DNA from: Ariolimax columbianus
Lineage: Eukaryota; Mollusca; Gastropoda; Stylommatophora; Arionidae
DNA: 64,000 bases
Direction: 5' to 3'
NCBI GenBank assembly: GCA_036924085.1
Contig: JAVGWX010000013.1
Location: 41,571,893-41,635,892, forward strand
The notes below the pieces were generated by a model. It made no database searches. It saw only the letters and a program-made list of their open reading frames with translations, and was not told the origin of the DNA. Positions 43,843 through 54,535 of the stretch are shown here, one piece after another. Numbering within the stretch: position 1 is the stretch's first letter; every line of letters begins with the position of its first letter. Both the position numbers and the translations under genes were made by a program.

Positions 43843-44480
43843 TTGCAGTTCTTATATCAATTCTTGTTTGTAGTTCTTAAATCACTTTTTGTTTGTAGTT
43901 TTTATATCAATGATTTCTTGTAGTTCTTATATCAATTCTTGCCGTAGTTCTTATATCAATTCTTGCTGTAGTTCTTATATCAATTCTTGCTGTAGTTTTT
44001 ATATCAATCTTTTCTTCTAGATCGTATCTCAATTCTGAGATATAGATCTTAACAATCCTTTCTTGTAGCTATTATATCAATTCTTGCTTGTAGTTCTAAT
44101 CTCAATTCCTGTCTGTCATTGTTCTCTTTATTGGAGACTAATTCTTCTCTCTATTTTGGTTTGGTGTTCTATTTATTCATGTTATTCATTCTTCTCTATA
44201 TTATTGTATGTAGTTCTTTTCTATATTCTTGTTTGTAGTTCTTCTCTATATTCTTGTATGTTGTTCTTTTCTATGTTCCTGTTTGTAGTTCTTCTATATA
44301 TTCTTGTATGCCGTTCTTTTCTGTATTCTTGTTTGTAGTTCTTCTCTATATTCTTGTATGTAGTTCTCCTCTATATTCTTGTTTGTAGTTCTTCTCTAAA
44401 TTCTTGCTCGTAATTCTTCTCTGAATTTTTGTTTACAGTTCTTCTCTACGTTCCTGTTTGTAGTTATTCTCTATTTGTAA
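42870..44480. repeat. Degenerate pyrimidine-rich minisatellite, split by LINE-G
   Basis: Units of about 24-27 bp of the form GTAGTTCTTATATCAATTCT or GTAGTTCTTCTCTATATTCT run over 42,870-43,244 and resume at 43,843-44,480. The same motif type occurs in the array units (about 25,340-25,500) and at 46,900-47,100. Low-complexity; no coding. Confidence 0.8.
43245..43842 (+). mobile_element. LINE-G, 5'-truncated copy (RNase H end)
   Basis: Starts inside RNase H (LNDLRAVLCQLCQQSAP), continues WVPSHCNIQGNEEADRLAKE, has a frameshift near 43,435-43,445, then ECTCGTGKMIAEHLLQSCP and a (GAA)n tail of about 50 bp. A 12-bp perfect duplication TTGCAGTTCTTA (43,233-43,244 and 43,843-43,854) flanks it, within the minisatellite; because that target is itself repetitive, the duplication is less decisive than elsewhere. 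Confidence 0.88.
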
Positions 44481-45031
44481 CTGTAGTTATTAGTTATTAA
44501 CCGTAACAGTTCTCTTTATTTAATCAAAGTTCTAGTTAAAGATTAAAAAAGACTGCAGTTCTTCTCATTTAACTATTTTGTAACTCTTCCCTCTGTTCTG
44601 GTCTGCAAGGGCTCTCTACTTACAAGAAAATATGGAATAACTAGACAAGAATAGAGAAAATGACTAAATGTCATAAGTAGATCTAACTAAATACACATAC
44701 AATCATACATATTACTGTTACATAGAATAGATGGAAAAACTAGACAATCATAAAGAATTAAATCATATTTGTAAAAAATATAAATTGATTAACTAAAGAC
44801 AAGATTACAGAGAGTAAAGAATAAACACGATTTCATGTAGATCTAAGTAGACAAAGAATTCAAAATTGTTATCTGATTAATTCTTGATGTGAACTTTAGG
44901 AACGTGAAATTATATTTGAAAATCTCAATCGTCCTATGATTATCTTACAACAGATAACAAACAGCCCTGCGTGATAATTAGTGATATATAGTTCTTGGTA
45001 CTGGCTATTTTATTTAGTGACATTATCGGCG
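44480..45031. other. No recognised gene
   Basis: AT-rich sequence upstream of a tRNA-Phe gene. Nothing recognised. Confidence 0.5.
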
Positions 45032-45104
45032 GCCGAAATAGCTCAGTTGGGAGAGCGTTAGACTGAAGATCTAAAGGTCCCTGGTTCAATCCCGGGTTTC
45101 GGCA
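45032..45104 (+). tRNA. tRNA-Phe(GAA), single copy
   Basis: Identical over 73 nt to the six array genes, on the other strand and outside the array. It keeps the leader CGGCG and trailer AAATCCGGCGGCTTGCCATA before a long T-run. The surrounding sequence beyond the trailer is unrelated to the array. Confidence 0.95.
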
Positions 45105-45123
45105 AATCCGGCGGCTTGCCATA

Positions 45124-45138
45124 TTTTTTTTTTTTTTT
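45124..45138 (+). terminator. Pol III terminator of the tRNA-Phe at 45,032
   Basis: A run of 15 T begins 20 nt after the tRNA 3' end, ample for RNA polymerase III termination, which needs four or more T in most animals. Confidence 0.8.
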
Positions 45139-45139
45139 C

Positions 45140-46022
45140 AAAATTTTTTTTTCCAGTCGAAGTTGGTATTAAACAAAAATATTCACTGACTTTTAACCAT
45201 TATTTTTGCTGTGTTTAATGAAGTTCATATTTATTTCACCAAAGTATTTATCTTTATATCGCTGCCTGTGACAACTCGGCGCCTTCCTGGCGTTTTGTTC
45301 CCTGTTTTTGTCGAAAATGCTATTTGAATAGAATTAAAATAAGGCGAGGCTGCAGCGGTTCTGTGGATGTATATAATGGGAAACAAACATGAACAAAACT
45401 TGTAAAAATTGATTAATGTTGAGTTTAATCAAAATTTAAAAACGGGTATGGTCAGATACTGAGATACCGCACCGAGACGAGAACACAAACAAAACCTACA
45501 TTACGACCAATAGGCCTTCACCAGGGACAACAATACTGAACTAACAAATCAACATATAAGACAAAATGGTCAACTCATCTGTTTCTGATAGTAGACCCAT
45601 ATATTGATGAGTAGAGAAGCAAGTAGTTCGGCCACCTTATTAGAATGCAACCTGACCAACTACCCCTATGCGCTTATATTGCACTTTTCTAGACTGAAAG
45701 GGAATGTTGCGGATATTCTAACATTCAAATAGACGACTACTTCAGCGACGCGTCTCGCGGGATCTGAACAGAAGACTACGGTTCCCCACAGTCTCACGGC
45801 ACAAGTGGATAAGACAAGACAAGACCATAAGAAACACAACGAGATAAACAGGTTAACAATATCTTCAATATGTGTATATCTAGCATTTAATCATCCCGCA
45901 GATAACGCTGTCTGTGGTTGCAAAAAGCGTGGCCACGCAGAAAAGTAAGATCAACTTTCAACAGAAACAAATCTGTGGCTGATTATAGGTATTGTATGGT
46001 TAGCTGGGTTTAACGTCCGGCA
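45140..46022. other. No recognised gene
   Basis: I see no domain, repeat or RNA here. Composition is ordinary for the window. Confidence 0.45.
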
Positions 46023-46095
46023 GCCGAAATAGCTCAGTTGGGAGAGCGTTAGACTGAAGATCTAAAGGTCCCTGGTTCAATCCCGGGTTTCGGCA
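46023..46095 (+). tRNA. tRNA-Phe(GAA), single copy
   Basis: Identical 73-nt gene about 0.9 kb after the previous one, same strand. The leader is CCGGCA rather than CGGCG; the trailer is AAATCCGGCGGCATGTCAAT followed by six T at 46,116-46,121. Confidence 0.95.
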
Positions 46096-46115
46096 AATCC
46101 GGCGGCATGTCAATA

Positions 46116-46121
46116 TTTTTT
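46116..46121 (+). terminator. Pol III terminator of the tRNA-Phe at 46,023
   Basis: Six T residues 20 nt after the tRNA end, at the same distance as in the other single copy. Confidence 0.75.
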
Positions 46122-46329
46122 AGTAACGAGCAAGCGTCGCGTCAGGCCGATATCTTCTGATAGCGAAAATAGAAATGAAATGTAACAACTAAACATCAAC
46201 ATATAATCATCCCGTTCAAAAATTCGCTGTGGGATTAATTACATGCTTTCAATGTACATTGTTAGTCAGGATTACAATTAAGTATCATCTTTTGCAACAA
46301 CTATAAGGAACAAAAGATGCAGAGCAGCA

Positions 46330-46920
46330 CTGACAACAGATACAAAGTATATGGAATGAGACTTGGGGAGAAGTTATGGGGAAAAGACAACACCAACGCA
46401 AAGCGTGAATAGCAGCAGAAACTAGAGCAAAGATAAAGGAACGAAAAATAAAGAACGTAAATTTGAACAGGAATAAAACACGAAATTCATGACACAATCA
46501 CCAGGAAATATAAACTGAAGGAAAAAAAGAAGTACGATCTGTCAAGAGAATATTTATAATGAATTGGCTAGCGAAACAGAAAAAAAAAACTGCAGCAAAA
46601 GGAAATATGAAAGACCTGTACTACACAAAGATACTATCAGAAAAACAGAAGAAAATAAATGGCTTTATTAAAGATAGAGGCTGACATTTGATTAGCAACA
46701 CAGATGATCAGATGAAGATATGGTCAGAACTTTTTGAAGAACTTTTAAATAGACCAGCCTCACAAGATGCCAAAGACATTCGATCGACATAAACACAACT
46801 GGAAATTAATTACGAGAAACAAAATAAAGAAGATATTTAAAAAACCATAATTCTTCTGTGAGTGATTTTAAAGTGACTGGCCAAGATGTTATCTTAATAG
46901 AAACAATGAAAGCTATTTTT
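46330..46920 (+). pseudogene. Linker region of a decayed non-LTR retrotransposon
   Basis: Readable pieces in order are WGEVMGKRQHQRK, AAETRAKIKERK, GNMKDLYYTKILSEKQK, INGFIKDRG, MKIWSELFEELLNRPA and LEINYEKQNKED. This matches the stretch between endonuclease and reverse transcriptase in APE-type elements (xALFxxTKxL, GxIxDxxG, IxxRWxEYFExLLNRP). Stops break it and no RT motif follows. It belongs to the class of the fragment at 10,445 or a similar one. Confidence 0.55.
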
Positions 46921-46929
46921 GTCTATTCT

Positions 46930-47634
46930 AGTCTGCAGTAATTCATTATATTTTAGTTTGTTTAGTATTCACTCTATTCTGACCAAGAACTATTCAATCT
47001 ATTCTAACCTGTAGTTATCTCTATTCTAGTTTTTAAATGTAAATTCTAGTTAAGCCTGCAGTTAATTTATATATTTTGATCCAGCTCTGTTATCTCTAGT
47101 CATCAAAATCAAGCAGTTTCCTTTCTAGTATTCTTCCTCTACAGTTATAACCATATTCACTAGCGATGGGGTAGAGGATGAACAAATTAAGGAACATATA
47201 AATGACGAAGTAGGTGTTAAACACACACACACACACACACACACACATACCCTACAAACTAACATCAAAAACGTCATGAGCAGTACGGAGGTAAATAAAT
47301 TTTCTTAGGAAGGTCAAGGGTTAAAAAATGGCTGCCGCCAGATTCTGCCAACTATTTCGGCGGCCGCTTATATATCTCCATTTAAATAATTAATGCCTAT
47401 AGAATAACTGTTTACTTTTATCAGTCTGCATTTTGTGTTATCAGGTAAATTAGAGATATGTATTACCATTATCTATGGTTATTGTATAAAAAAAACGAAT
47501 ACAAAACTATTGAAGGTATTTCTACTTTCGTATTATTTAAAAGACTTATTACCGTATATCCCCAAATATAGCTTGCGGTTTTCACAATGTTCTTCATGGT
47601 TAGAAAAAAAATATAGTCTCTGATTTACCTCGAG
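46930..47634. other. Non-coding; (AC)n and a collapsed tRNA-Phe relic
   Basis: 46,900-47,100 has TTCTAGTCTGCAG-type pyrimidine motifs; (AC)n lies at about 47,220-47,247. At 47,335-47,366 the outer parts of the tRNA-Phe locus appear joined (GCCGCCAGATTCTGCC then AACTATTTCGGCGGCCGC) with the middle of the tRNA missing. Confidence 0.5.
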
Positions 47635-47930
47635 GTTGTTGCAGTTGTTGTTGCTGTTGTTGTTGTTGTTGTAAGTTTACCCTTTTGTGTGCCCCGAAAA
47701 GGGAGTTCCGTGGCTGGTTGTAGTAGCTTTCTTCAATTTCCAAGCGTGCTGATGAGGGTGACCGTAGTTTTCCAGGCGGTTGTGCTACGCATGGCTTCAT
47801 CTGAGTGTCGTTCAATACTACGGGTATCACGTCGATTCACGACTCGCTGGCCAGACTGCCTTGAAAACAGTCTGTTTCCAGGCAACGCTACATGGAAGAG
47901 AGATAGTGGTCTTGGTCAGTGTAATGTGTC
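47635..47930 (-). repeat. Dispersed repeat R1, reversed copy with (AAC)n tail
   Basis: GTT-repeat at 47,635-47,671 is the (AAC)n tail in reverse; the body then follows R1 (GTGCTGATGAGGGTGACC, CAGGCGGTTGTGCTACGC, ATCACGTCGATTC) up to the fragmentary start. The tail position argues that R1 is a retroposed, SINE-like sequence. Confidence 0.75.
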
Positions 47931-47965
47931 TGCCAATTGACGCGACGTCCTGGTCAATACGCATG

Positions 47966-48670
47966 ATCTTCTTCTTCTTCCTCGTTCGTCTTTAGACCTC
48001 AACTTCAATGACTCTAACAAAGGCAGCAGTCGACCCAAGGCTCTGTGCATTTCCGTACAGCTTCTCGAGAAAGGACATTGGCTGTTGCCAATTGCTACTT
48101 CTTTTGTCGGCATACAGTGGACAGGACTGCAAAATATGTTTTGCCTTCATGGGGGCTGTGCCGCAGGCACAAAGATCTGTAGTCCCAATCTTGAATTTGT
48201 TGTACAGATGGCATATAAGTCTGTTGTGACCTGTGCGTAGCCGGAGAATTATCACCTGGTCTCGCCTGGAGAGTTTATGGTAGGCATCGTTTTCTATGTG
48301 ACCAGGATGGTCTTTTTTCCATTTTGCTCTGTACGTTGCCCTGGTGAATGCTTTTGTCGCATTGTATGTGATTTCTGTATCACTCTGCTGCAGAATTCCT
48401 GTCTATCTGACGAGTCTGTCTGCCTCCTCATTGCTTGGAATGACACAGTGGGCTGGTATCCACTGGACTGTGCTTTTTTTGAAACACTGGGACAGGCGCT
48501 CGAGCGAGTCTGCCAGAGCACAAAGTTCATTTTTGTGCTGGTTCTTGAGTGCCATTAACACTACGAGGGCGTCTTTGAAAATGTCAACTTGCTTTTCTGC
48601 CTACTCCTTATGGTCTATAATGGTTTCAGCTGCTTGTCTCATGGCACTGGATTCGTGTGCCTGATCGGAC
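47966..48670 (-). mobile_element. LINE-B, 5'-truncated diverged relative of LINE-G
   Basis: Minus-strand translation gives SAMRQAAETI, ALKNQHKNELCALADSL, VQWIPAHC, NEEADRL, DAYHKLSRRDQV, RLRTGHNRLICHLYNKFKIG and the cysteine motif LCACGTAPMKAKHILQSCP, clearly related to LINE-G but different at about half of the residues. One or more stops break the RNase H part. The 3' end is GACGAACGAGGAAGAAGAAG, which resembles the SINE1 end (AACGAACGAAGAAGAAG) more than the LINE-G end does. No target duplication found. Confidence 0.8.
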
Positions 48671-48852
48671 TAGCGTTTCAGTTTCCCAACCTCGAGATAT
48701 TTATTGATCACTTAGACATTTGACACCGTTTATGCTCAATGTAGAAGTTAAGTAATGAGCTACCCTCATTATTATTTATTTATAATTTGTAGTCGTAATC
48801 CTAATTGTCTTCTTCTTCTCTCATATCTGCTTGAATAGTTGAACTGGCATCA

Positions 48853-49727
48853 ATAAACTTTATATCGAAAAACTACCCAAGCATGGACTGGACCCATGCA
48901 TACACCGACGGTTCTGTAACAAACACTACACAGAACGGAGGGGTAGGAGCATTCCTGAACCTACCAAATGGCAGAAAAATAATAACACTGTCATTCGCTA
49001 CTGGTAAGTACACAAGCAATTTCAGAGCAGAGGCAGAGGCACTGAGGGCGGCAGTGGAAGAAATGGGGACACACAAAGAAAATGAAAGCCATATAGTCCT
49101 GCTTACAGATGCTCTGGCCGTAGTCACAGCGCTAAAAAGCCAGAAAAACACTGAGCTTAATGACTTAAGAGCAGCACTCTGCAAACTGTGCCAGCAGTCC
49201 GCACCAAAAAGGGTAGTGGTACAATGGGTCCCATCACACTGCAACATCCAAGGCAACGAGGAGGCAGACAGACTGGCAAAAGAAGGTGCAAGACTACCAC
49301 AAACATATACTAGTATGACGTACGAAGAGTCAAAACGGCTTATCAAAGCCAGATACATAACCAAATGGGAAACCGAACATACTGGTTACACCAAAAACGA
49401 TGCCTATTACCAGTTGAACAGAAGAGAGCAGGTCGTTGTCTTCAGACTTCGCACTGGCCACAATAGACTGAGGTACCACCTATTCAACAAATTGAAGATA
49501 GGGTGTACCGACGAATGCCCGTGCGGTACTGGTAAAATGACCGCTGAACATCTGCTGCAGAACTGCCCGACATACAAGGATCAGAGAGAGCAGATGTGGC
49601 CATCACCAGTGGAACTGCAAGACAAGCTCTATGGCGGTGTCGACAGCCTCAGGATGACCGCCGCTTTTTTCGAAAAAATAAGGGTTACTGTCTGACTGCG
49701 TACGAAGAAGAAGAAGAAGAAGAAGAA
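48853..49727 (+). mobile_element. LINE-G, 5'-truncated copy (RNase H end)
   Basis: Flanked by a perfect 12-bp duplication GAACTGGCATCA (48,841-48,852 and 49,728-49,739), with a (GAA)n tail. It begins just before the RNase H domain. Confidence 0.93.
48883..49695 (+). pseudogene. LINE-G RNase H and C-terminal domain, open but 5'-truncated
   Basis: 270 codons are open from ATG at 48,883: MDWTHAYTDGSVTN, FRAEAEALRAAVEEM, LLTDALAVVTAL, WVPSHCNIQGNEEADRLA, then VVVFRLRTGHNRLRYHLFN and ECPCGTGKMTAEHLLQNCP, ending at the normal stop. There is a 3-nt in-frame insertion (GRKIITL versus GRKITL). The endonuclease and RT are missing. All RNase H acidic residues are kept, but there is no sign of an own promoter, so I treat it as a pseudogene fragment. 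Confidence 0.85.
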
Positions 49728-49834
49728 GAACTGGCATCACAGGTCCAGAGTTCGAATCTTCCCACTGTGCGTCATCATTGGCTCTTTCCGTCTTGTCAGA
49801 TGATGGTACTTGTGCTTTGAAAAAAGAGATGTAA

Positions 49835-50700
49835 CTACAGTCCATGACGATAACGCATGTGACTCGTAAAACCAATCCGAGCTTGGAAGCGTCTTCCAAA
49901 GTGTTTGCAAGGAAAATTAGGACAATTTGCGGCGTTGCATGGCATGGGGGTGTCTCCTCAAACGCTGTTCTTAGCCTGTCCGCAATCATTATCTCCTTTG
50001 TATGTATTCCACGCTTAATCCTGCCTCTCCATGTAATACGATCCATGGCGTCCTGTTCCTATGATTCCATATCGATGCCTGCATCATTCATATCCCGCTA
50101 CCATACATCCTTGTACTGAGCGCTTTGAATAGACCCTCACGGGTGATCGTTGAATGTCTTAGTGAGATCAACGAAGACAATATTTAATGGTTGCTTTTGT
50201 TGTCTGCATTTTTCTTGCAACTGTCGTAATGAGAAAATCATATATGTGGTAGACCTATTCTCACGGAAACCGCACTGTGAGTACACCTGGTCTCCTAGGA
50301 CCTTGAGTCCAATTCTGGCAAGTGTCTTCCCAACGGTACCCACAAGCGAAATTCCTCTGTAGTTGTTGCAGTCATTCTGGCCCACCTTGTTCTTGTACTA
50401 GCTTACAATGCTCGTATCTTTGAAATCCTGCAATGCCTGTTCTTCGAGCCAGCACAATGTGCACAAACTGGTGGATCTGTGGGGCAAGTTTATCTTTTCT
50501 ACTCATGATCACCTCTATTGGGATTCCATCCTTTCCACCATTGCCAGAATCAAGGTTAGCAATAGCACAGTCAACTTCTGCCTTGGTGTGTAGCGAGTCC
50601 AGATGGGCAAGGATTTACATGACCTCTAAAGCATTTAGGGCATTTTCTGTTAGCTCTGTCTCGCTTAAATATAATTCAAGATAATGCTCTACCCATATTA
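49835..50700 (-). pseudogene. Internally deleted non-LTR retrotransposon: RT piece joined to zinc-finger end
   Basis: Minus strand, from high to low: AEVDCAIANLDSGNGGKDGIPIEV (in pieces), CNNYRGISLVGTVGKTLARI, YSQCGFRENRST, FSLRQLQEKCRQQKQPLNIV, FVDLTKTFN (start of the RT domain), then a jump to AMDRITWRGRIKRG and a C-terminal CKHFGRRFQARIGFTSHMRY finger (Cys and His partners visible). The RT core with its catalytic FADD is deleted. Same class as the fragments at 400, 5,320 and 9,648, and the best view of its terminal finger. Confidence 0.75.
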
Positions 50701-50709
50701 CTAGAAATA

Positions 50710-51160
50710 CAGAAATAGTATAATTTCTTTTGCAGAACATCATACTTTATCTAGACTAATACGGTAACTAGTCTTTGAGCAACAACAGAAATGATACAAC
50801 TGCTGCACAATATCACCGCAGGCATGATACAACTGCTGCACAATATCACCGCAGGCATTACAAGTAACAACATTAACGGACTTTCTTATAAAGGATGACA
50901 TGCGTGTCTCAGGCAGAGAAAACACTTAAGCAGGTATTCCCATCTGTACTCTCAGCATAGGGAAAGACTTGATCCAGACTTGCCAGAATATGACTACCAA
51001 CGAATCATCATCGACCCGAGCAGCGAAGTCAGTGAATGAGACAAGGGGAAGGAAGACCTTGAGGTCCAGCAGCTGATAAGGGTTAATACTCGGACGACCA
51101 TGCTGTTGTACGTATTGCCGAGTACATGTTCAGTGATTATAAATCAGTTGGGGTTCTTTT
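50710..51160. other. Non-coding; 33-34 bp direct duplication
   Basis: A 33-bp sequence beginning GATACAACTGCTGCACAATA is directly duplicated at about 50,791-50,857. Otherwise nothing recognised. Confidence 0.5.
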
Positions 51161-51513
51161 GACTTGGCTTGGCTTCGTTCGTTCTCAATCTCCCGCTATG
51201 AAACCCTGATAGGGCTTAAGTAGCAGACTGCAGTCCAGAGAACGGAATGCGCTGTGTCGTAGTTTACAGCTTGACTGCGATATTTGCACCTTTCGGTCCA
51301 ACACATCCTACTTCAGCAAGCATTTTTTGATTACCGGGTTAGTCTTCGATTCCTTCTCCTTAGCCAGTCTACCCTACTGCAGCCTGTTATCCAGGATCAC
51401 CGCGTGGAGGTGTAGAAGGGTCTTGGCAGCTCTGGTTCGCTGGCCCTGACGCTAGCAGTCAGCTATAGGGCGTTGACCCCTGCAGCTCATGCGCTGATCA
51501 GCATCTTGATCCC
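51161..51513 (-). mobile_element. SINE1, full-length, reversed
   Basis: Reverse-oriented SINE1 from GGGATCAAGATGCTGATC (high end) to GAACGAACGAAGCCAAGCC and AAGTC at 51,161. It has the non-GAA 3' end, like the copy at 2,176. I did not find a convincing target duplication. Confidence 0.85.
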
Positions 51514-52255
51514 GTATTATTGGACTTCACAGTGTTAGATTTCTCTCATTGCAAGTTTTCATTGTTCGGTGAGGTCGTCGTCGTGTGCATAGCTCTGTCG
51601 TAAATTACGAGAGCAAAACTTTAATTACAAAACATACAACCATCTTTTTCAGTACGACCCGGATGTAAGGAAAATCACAGCAAACAGGCTAAGTGAGACA
51701 ACTCGTGAATGATGAAAAACTTCAAAAACAAACCAACAAGCCCAGCAACGAAATGGTTTGTAGGGAAATCATTTAATCCCCCTACTCCGTCATCGTCCTG
51801 TATTTTGTTTTCCTGTATAGGAATCTGTTTCTTGCAATTCAATGCTCAATCACATGCACACACACACAAACGCACACACATCACACACCACACACACAGA
51901 CACAGACACACACACACTCACACAAATCGCATTGACACATACACACAAACACATATATTTATATGTTTACACACATATTTATACATATACTTGTACAAGT
52001 CAGTTGCCCATCTCAATCGATGATGGCGATATGATTAGACTGTTTTGCCGTGACGATGAAAGCCTGGCTACATTTGGATTATAGTGAGGAAGAAAATGCG
52101 TTAGTCATCTACCTAACCATATATATTCTGGATGAAAAGGTGAGCGTCGAGAACAACGGGTCGCAGTGTACTTAGCGAAATGTCTCAGCCAATAAGTAAT
52201 GATGACATAAATAAACTACATTGAAGAGATCAAAGTCTCATCTTTCAGTTCTGAA
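51514..52255. other. Non-coding; CA-rich tract and R-type relic
   Basis: A CACA-rich microsatellite lies at about 51,855-51,955. About 52,006-52,120 is similar to 3,890-3,995. No gene seen. Confidence 0.45.
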
Positions 52256-52256
52256 C

Positions 52257-52408
52257 AGGACACACAAGAGTTAATAAGCACTTGAACCACATCAATACCC
52301 AGTACCTGCCCTTGTGCAGACATACAGGACACACCAGAGTCAATAGCTACTTAAACCGCATCAATCCCCAGCATCTGCCCTTGTGCAGACATACAGGAGA
52401 CACCCTGA
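52257..52408 (+). repeat. About two tandem 69-bp units
   Basis: CTTGTGCAGACATACAGGAC at 52,311 and CTTGTGCAGACATACAGGAG at 52,380 mark a 69-bp period; a partial third unit starts at about 52,257. The ORF 52,282-52,728 that spans it ends in a TAT-rich translation of a (TTA)n microsatellite and is not a credible gene. Confidence 0.65.
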
Positions 52409-52637
52409 TGAAACGGTTAGCCCGAAACCCCTGCCCACAAGAAACTACACAAGTCGGTCCTCAGCGCCAGTCGTCTTCACCCGACCGGCTGGAGGAGCAG
52501 AAGATGACGTCCCTGAAAAGTATGGCTCTAGCAAGTAGCAACCTCCTCCTACGCCCTGGGCGAGACCTGGAACCACGTCACAGGTATGGGTCATGGATGT
52601 GGCCGACCGACGCAACGGGCCTCAGATGCCTAAGCGA

Positions 52638-52691
52638 ACATTATTATTATTATTTTTATTATTATTATTATTATTATTGTTATTATTATTA

Positions 52692-52722
<31 letters not shown>
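52638..52722. repeat. (TTA)n microsatellite
   Basis: Nearly pure ATT repeat with a few G and extra T interruptions. Confidence 0.9.
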
Positions 52723-52727
<5 letters not shown>

Positions 52728-52729
52728 AG

Positions 52730-52996
52730 GCAAAGGTAAAGGTCGCCGTCCATCGCAGACGATGATGACATGATTGATTTTACTAGCGATATTTTTTAGT
52801 AAGGATTAACTGCGCTACTTTTTATCCTCACTCTCTTGTCTCGTGCCGCCCGACCTCAGTGGCAAGTCAAGGACAAGACGTCTAGGGGGCGACAACGAGA
52901 TGCAGGGAACTCCGCATCAAGCACCAGTGAAAACGACGAACCCACATCCCCTGATCACGAGGCCGACGGCTTTACCACTTCGCCACGGAATCCCCT
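52730..52996 (-). mobile_element. tRNA-derived SINE (SINE4)
   Basis: The minus strand starts GGGGATTCCGTGGCGAAGTG, with GTAAAGCCGTCGG next and then GTGGGTTCGTCGTTTTC about 45 bp later: A-box-like and B-box-like elements of a tRNA head. A body follows (ACTGGTGCTTGATGCGGAG) down to about 52,730. The B box is degraded, and no target duplication was found, so the limits are rough. Confidence 0.55.
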
Positions 52997-53934
52997 TATA
53001 TATATATATCAGAATGGCATTGGGCTGCCAAGAGCAGAAAAACAGCTATAGCTGCTATTTTATAACAACAACAATATATATATATTGTATTATCATTTAG
53101 CAATTGAAAATGGCGCCATGCCATTAGTTCTTCTTTCTCTTCTTCTTCCTTCATCTTGTAGCTAATGTACTTGATATGATCGTTGTTGTAGTAACGAAAG
53201 TGAACAATGGAGTTTTTATCAGAGTGCGCAATTGTTGTTTCTTTTGTTATTGATAAGAATGAAGATAGGAGAAAATGCATTAGTTGGCGCGTTGTATTGT
53301 TTATCTGCCGGTATTAGCAAAGCGATAAGAGGGCGTATCTCTTACAATAAAGAAGATCCGGTTCGCGAGCATGCGGAGGAATACTCAACCATCTATAGTA
53401 GATGTGTACAGAACACTGTTATGAGTTCCAGGATGGCGTGAAAGGGATGAAAGATGGAGGTCATTCCAACCCAATTATATTATCACCTAACGTAGGTGCC
53501 GCGTGTGTGGTTCAGCCTTAAATGTGCGAAAGATTTTATATTCTTAGTTCTTAGTCGGCCTGTACTTCTACAGGGGCAGATGCCCCTGTGCAGGTCCCAG
53601 CTCTGGTATTAGCTGGATATAGACGGGAGAAGGCTTTCCTGCTTAGCGGGCTAGGCTCGAGAAGCTTAATACTCCGCTGCATTATTACAAGCACTTACGT
53701 AGGGTGGTTAACGGATGTGTGAGTCCATATTAATAGACTCAAACACTACAGCAAAGTAGACCAGCAGCCTGTTGCGCCATCTATACTGCTCTAACAAACC
53801 ACCTAACCTTGACCGATGTTATGCCATGTTATGCTCTCTGTGAGGCAGTGGTCCTATTCTTGTCCTTGTCATACACAGTCCCCGGCAGACCACTCGGATT
53901 TTTTATTTATTACCATGTAATATATCATATTTTT
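52997..53934. other. No recognised gene
   Basis: Short ORFs only. TATATA tracts at about 52,998-53,010 and 53,075-53,085. Nothing recognised. Confidence 0.45.
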
Positions 53935-54186
53935 GGGGAAGAAAGACTTACGTCTGGTCAGGCAAAATATACTCGTATCCCTCCCTGGAAACGGGTTGCT
54001 TTCATAGCAGCCTGGCTAACAAGGTGAACAATCGACATGATCCCCTTTGTAGTCAGCGACATACAGATGAAGCCAAGCATAGCATAACCGTCTCGAGGAC
54101 CCCGGTCCACCTTCATCAGCACGTTCGGGATGTGAGGAAGGATACTTAACATCCTTTTTAAAAAATCCTACTAAGTGTGGGCATTC
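53935..54186 (+). repeat. Dispersed repeat R1, internally deleted copy
   Basis: Begins GAAAGACTTACGTCTGGTCA, loses about 75 bp after AAAATATACT compared with other copies, then follows R1 to GTGTGGGCATTCAACAACA. Confidence 0.75.
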
Positions 54187-54332
54187 AACAACAGCAACAA
54201 GTACAACAACAACAACAAAAACAACAACAGCAACAAGTACAACAACAACAACAAAAACAACAACAGCAACAAGTACAACAACAACAACAAAAACAACAAC
54301 AACAACAAGTACAACAACAACAACACCAATCA
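54187..54332 (+). repeat. 36-bp minisatellite grown from an (AAC)n tail
   Basis: Four units of (AAC)n with AGCAACAAGTAC, period 36 bp, directly after the R1 copy. It probably grew from the R1 tail. Confidence 0.8.
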
Positions 54333-54535
54333 TATTTGTTATTTATATAATTTATTTGACTAATTTATTTAATGTAATTGATTTACTTACATAATTCATT
54401 TAAAAAAAATAATTTAATTGTTTATTTTAACAATTCATTTTGTTTATTCATTTTACTTATTAATTGACATAACATATTTGTTAATTATTCATTTAATTTT
54501 TAAATTTATTTTATTTTTTATTTATTTTATTTATT

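Noticed and set aside
52282..52728. 148-codon ORF with Tyr-rich end
   Set aside because: Made of a 69-bp tandem repeat, unrelated sequence and a (TTA)n microsatellite.
54016..54363. Val-rich or Asn-rich ORFs (105 and 62 codons)
   Set aside because: Produced by the (AAC)n minisatellite.
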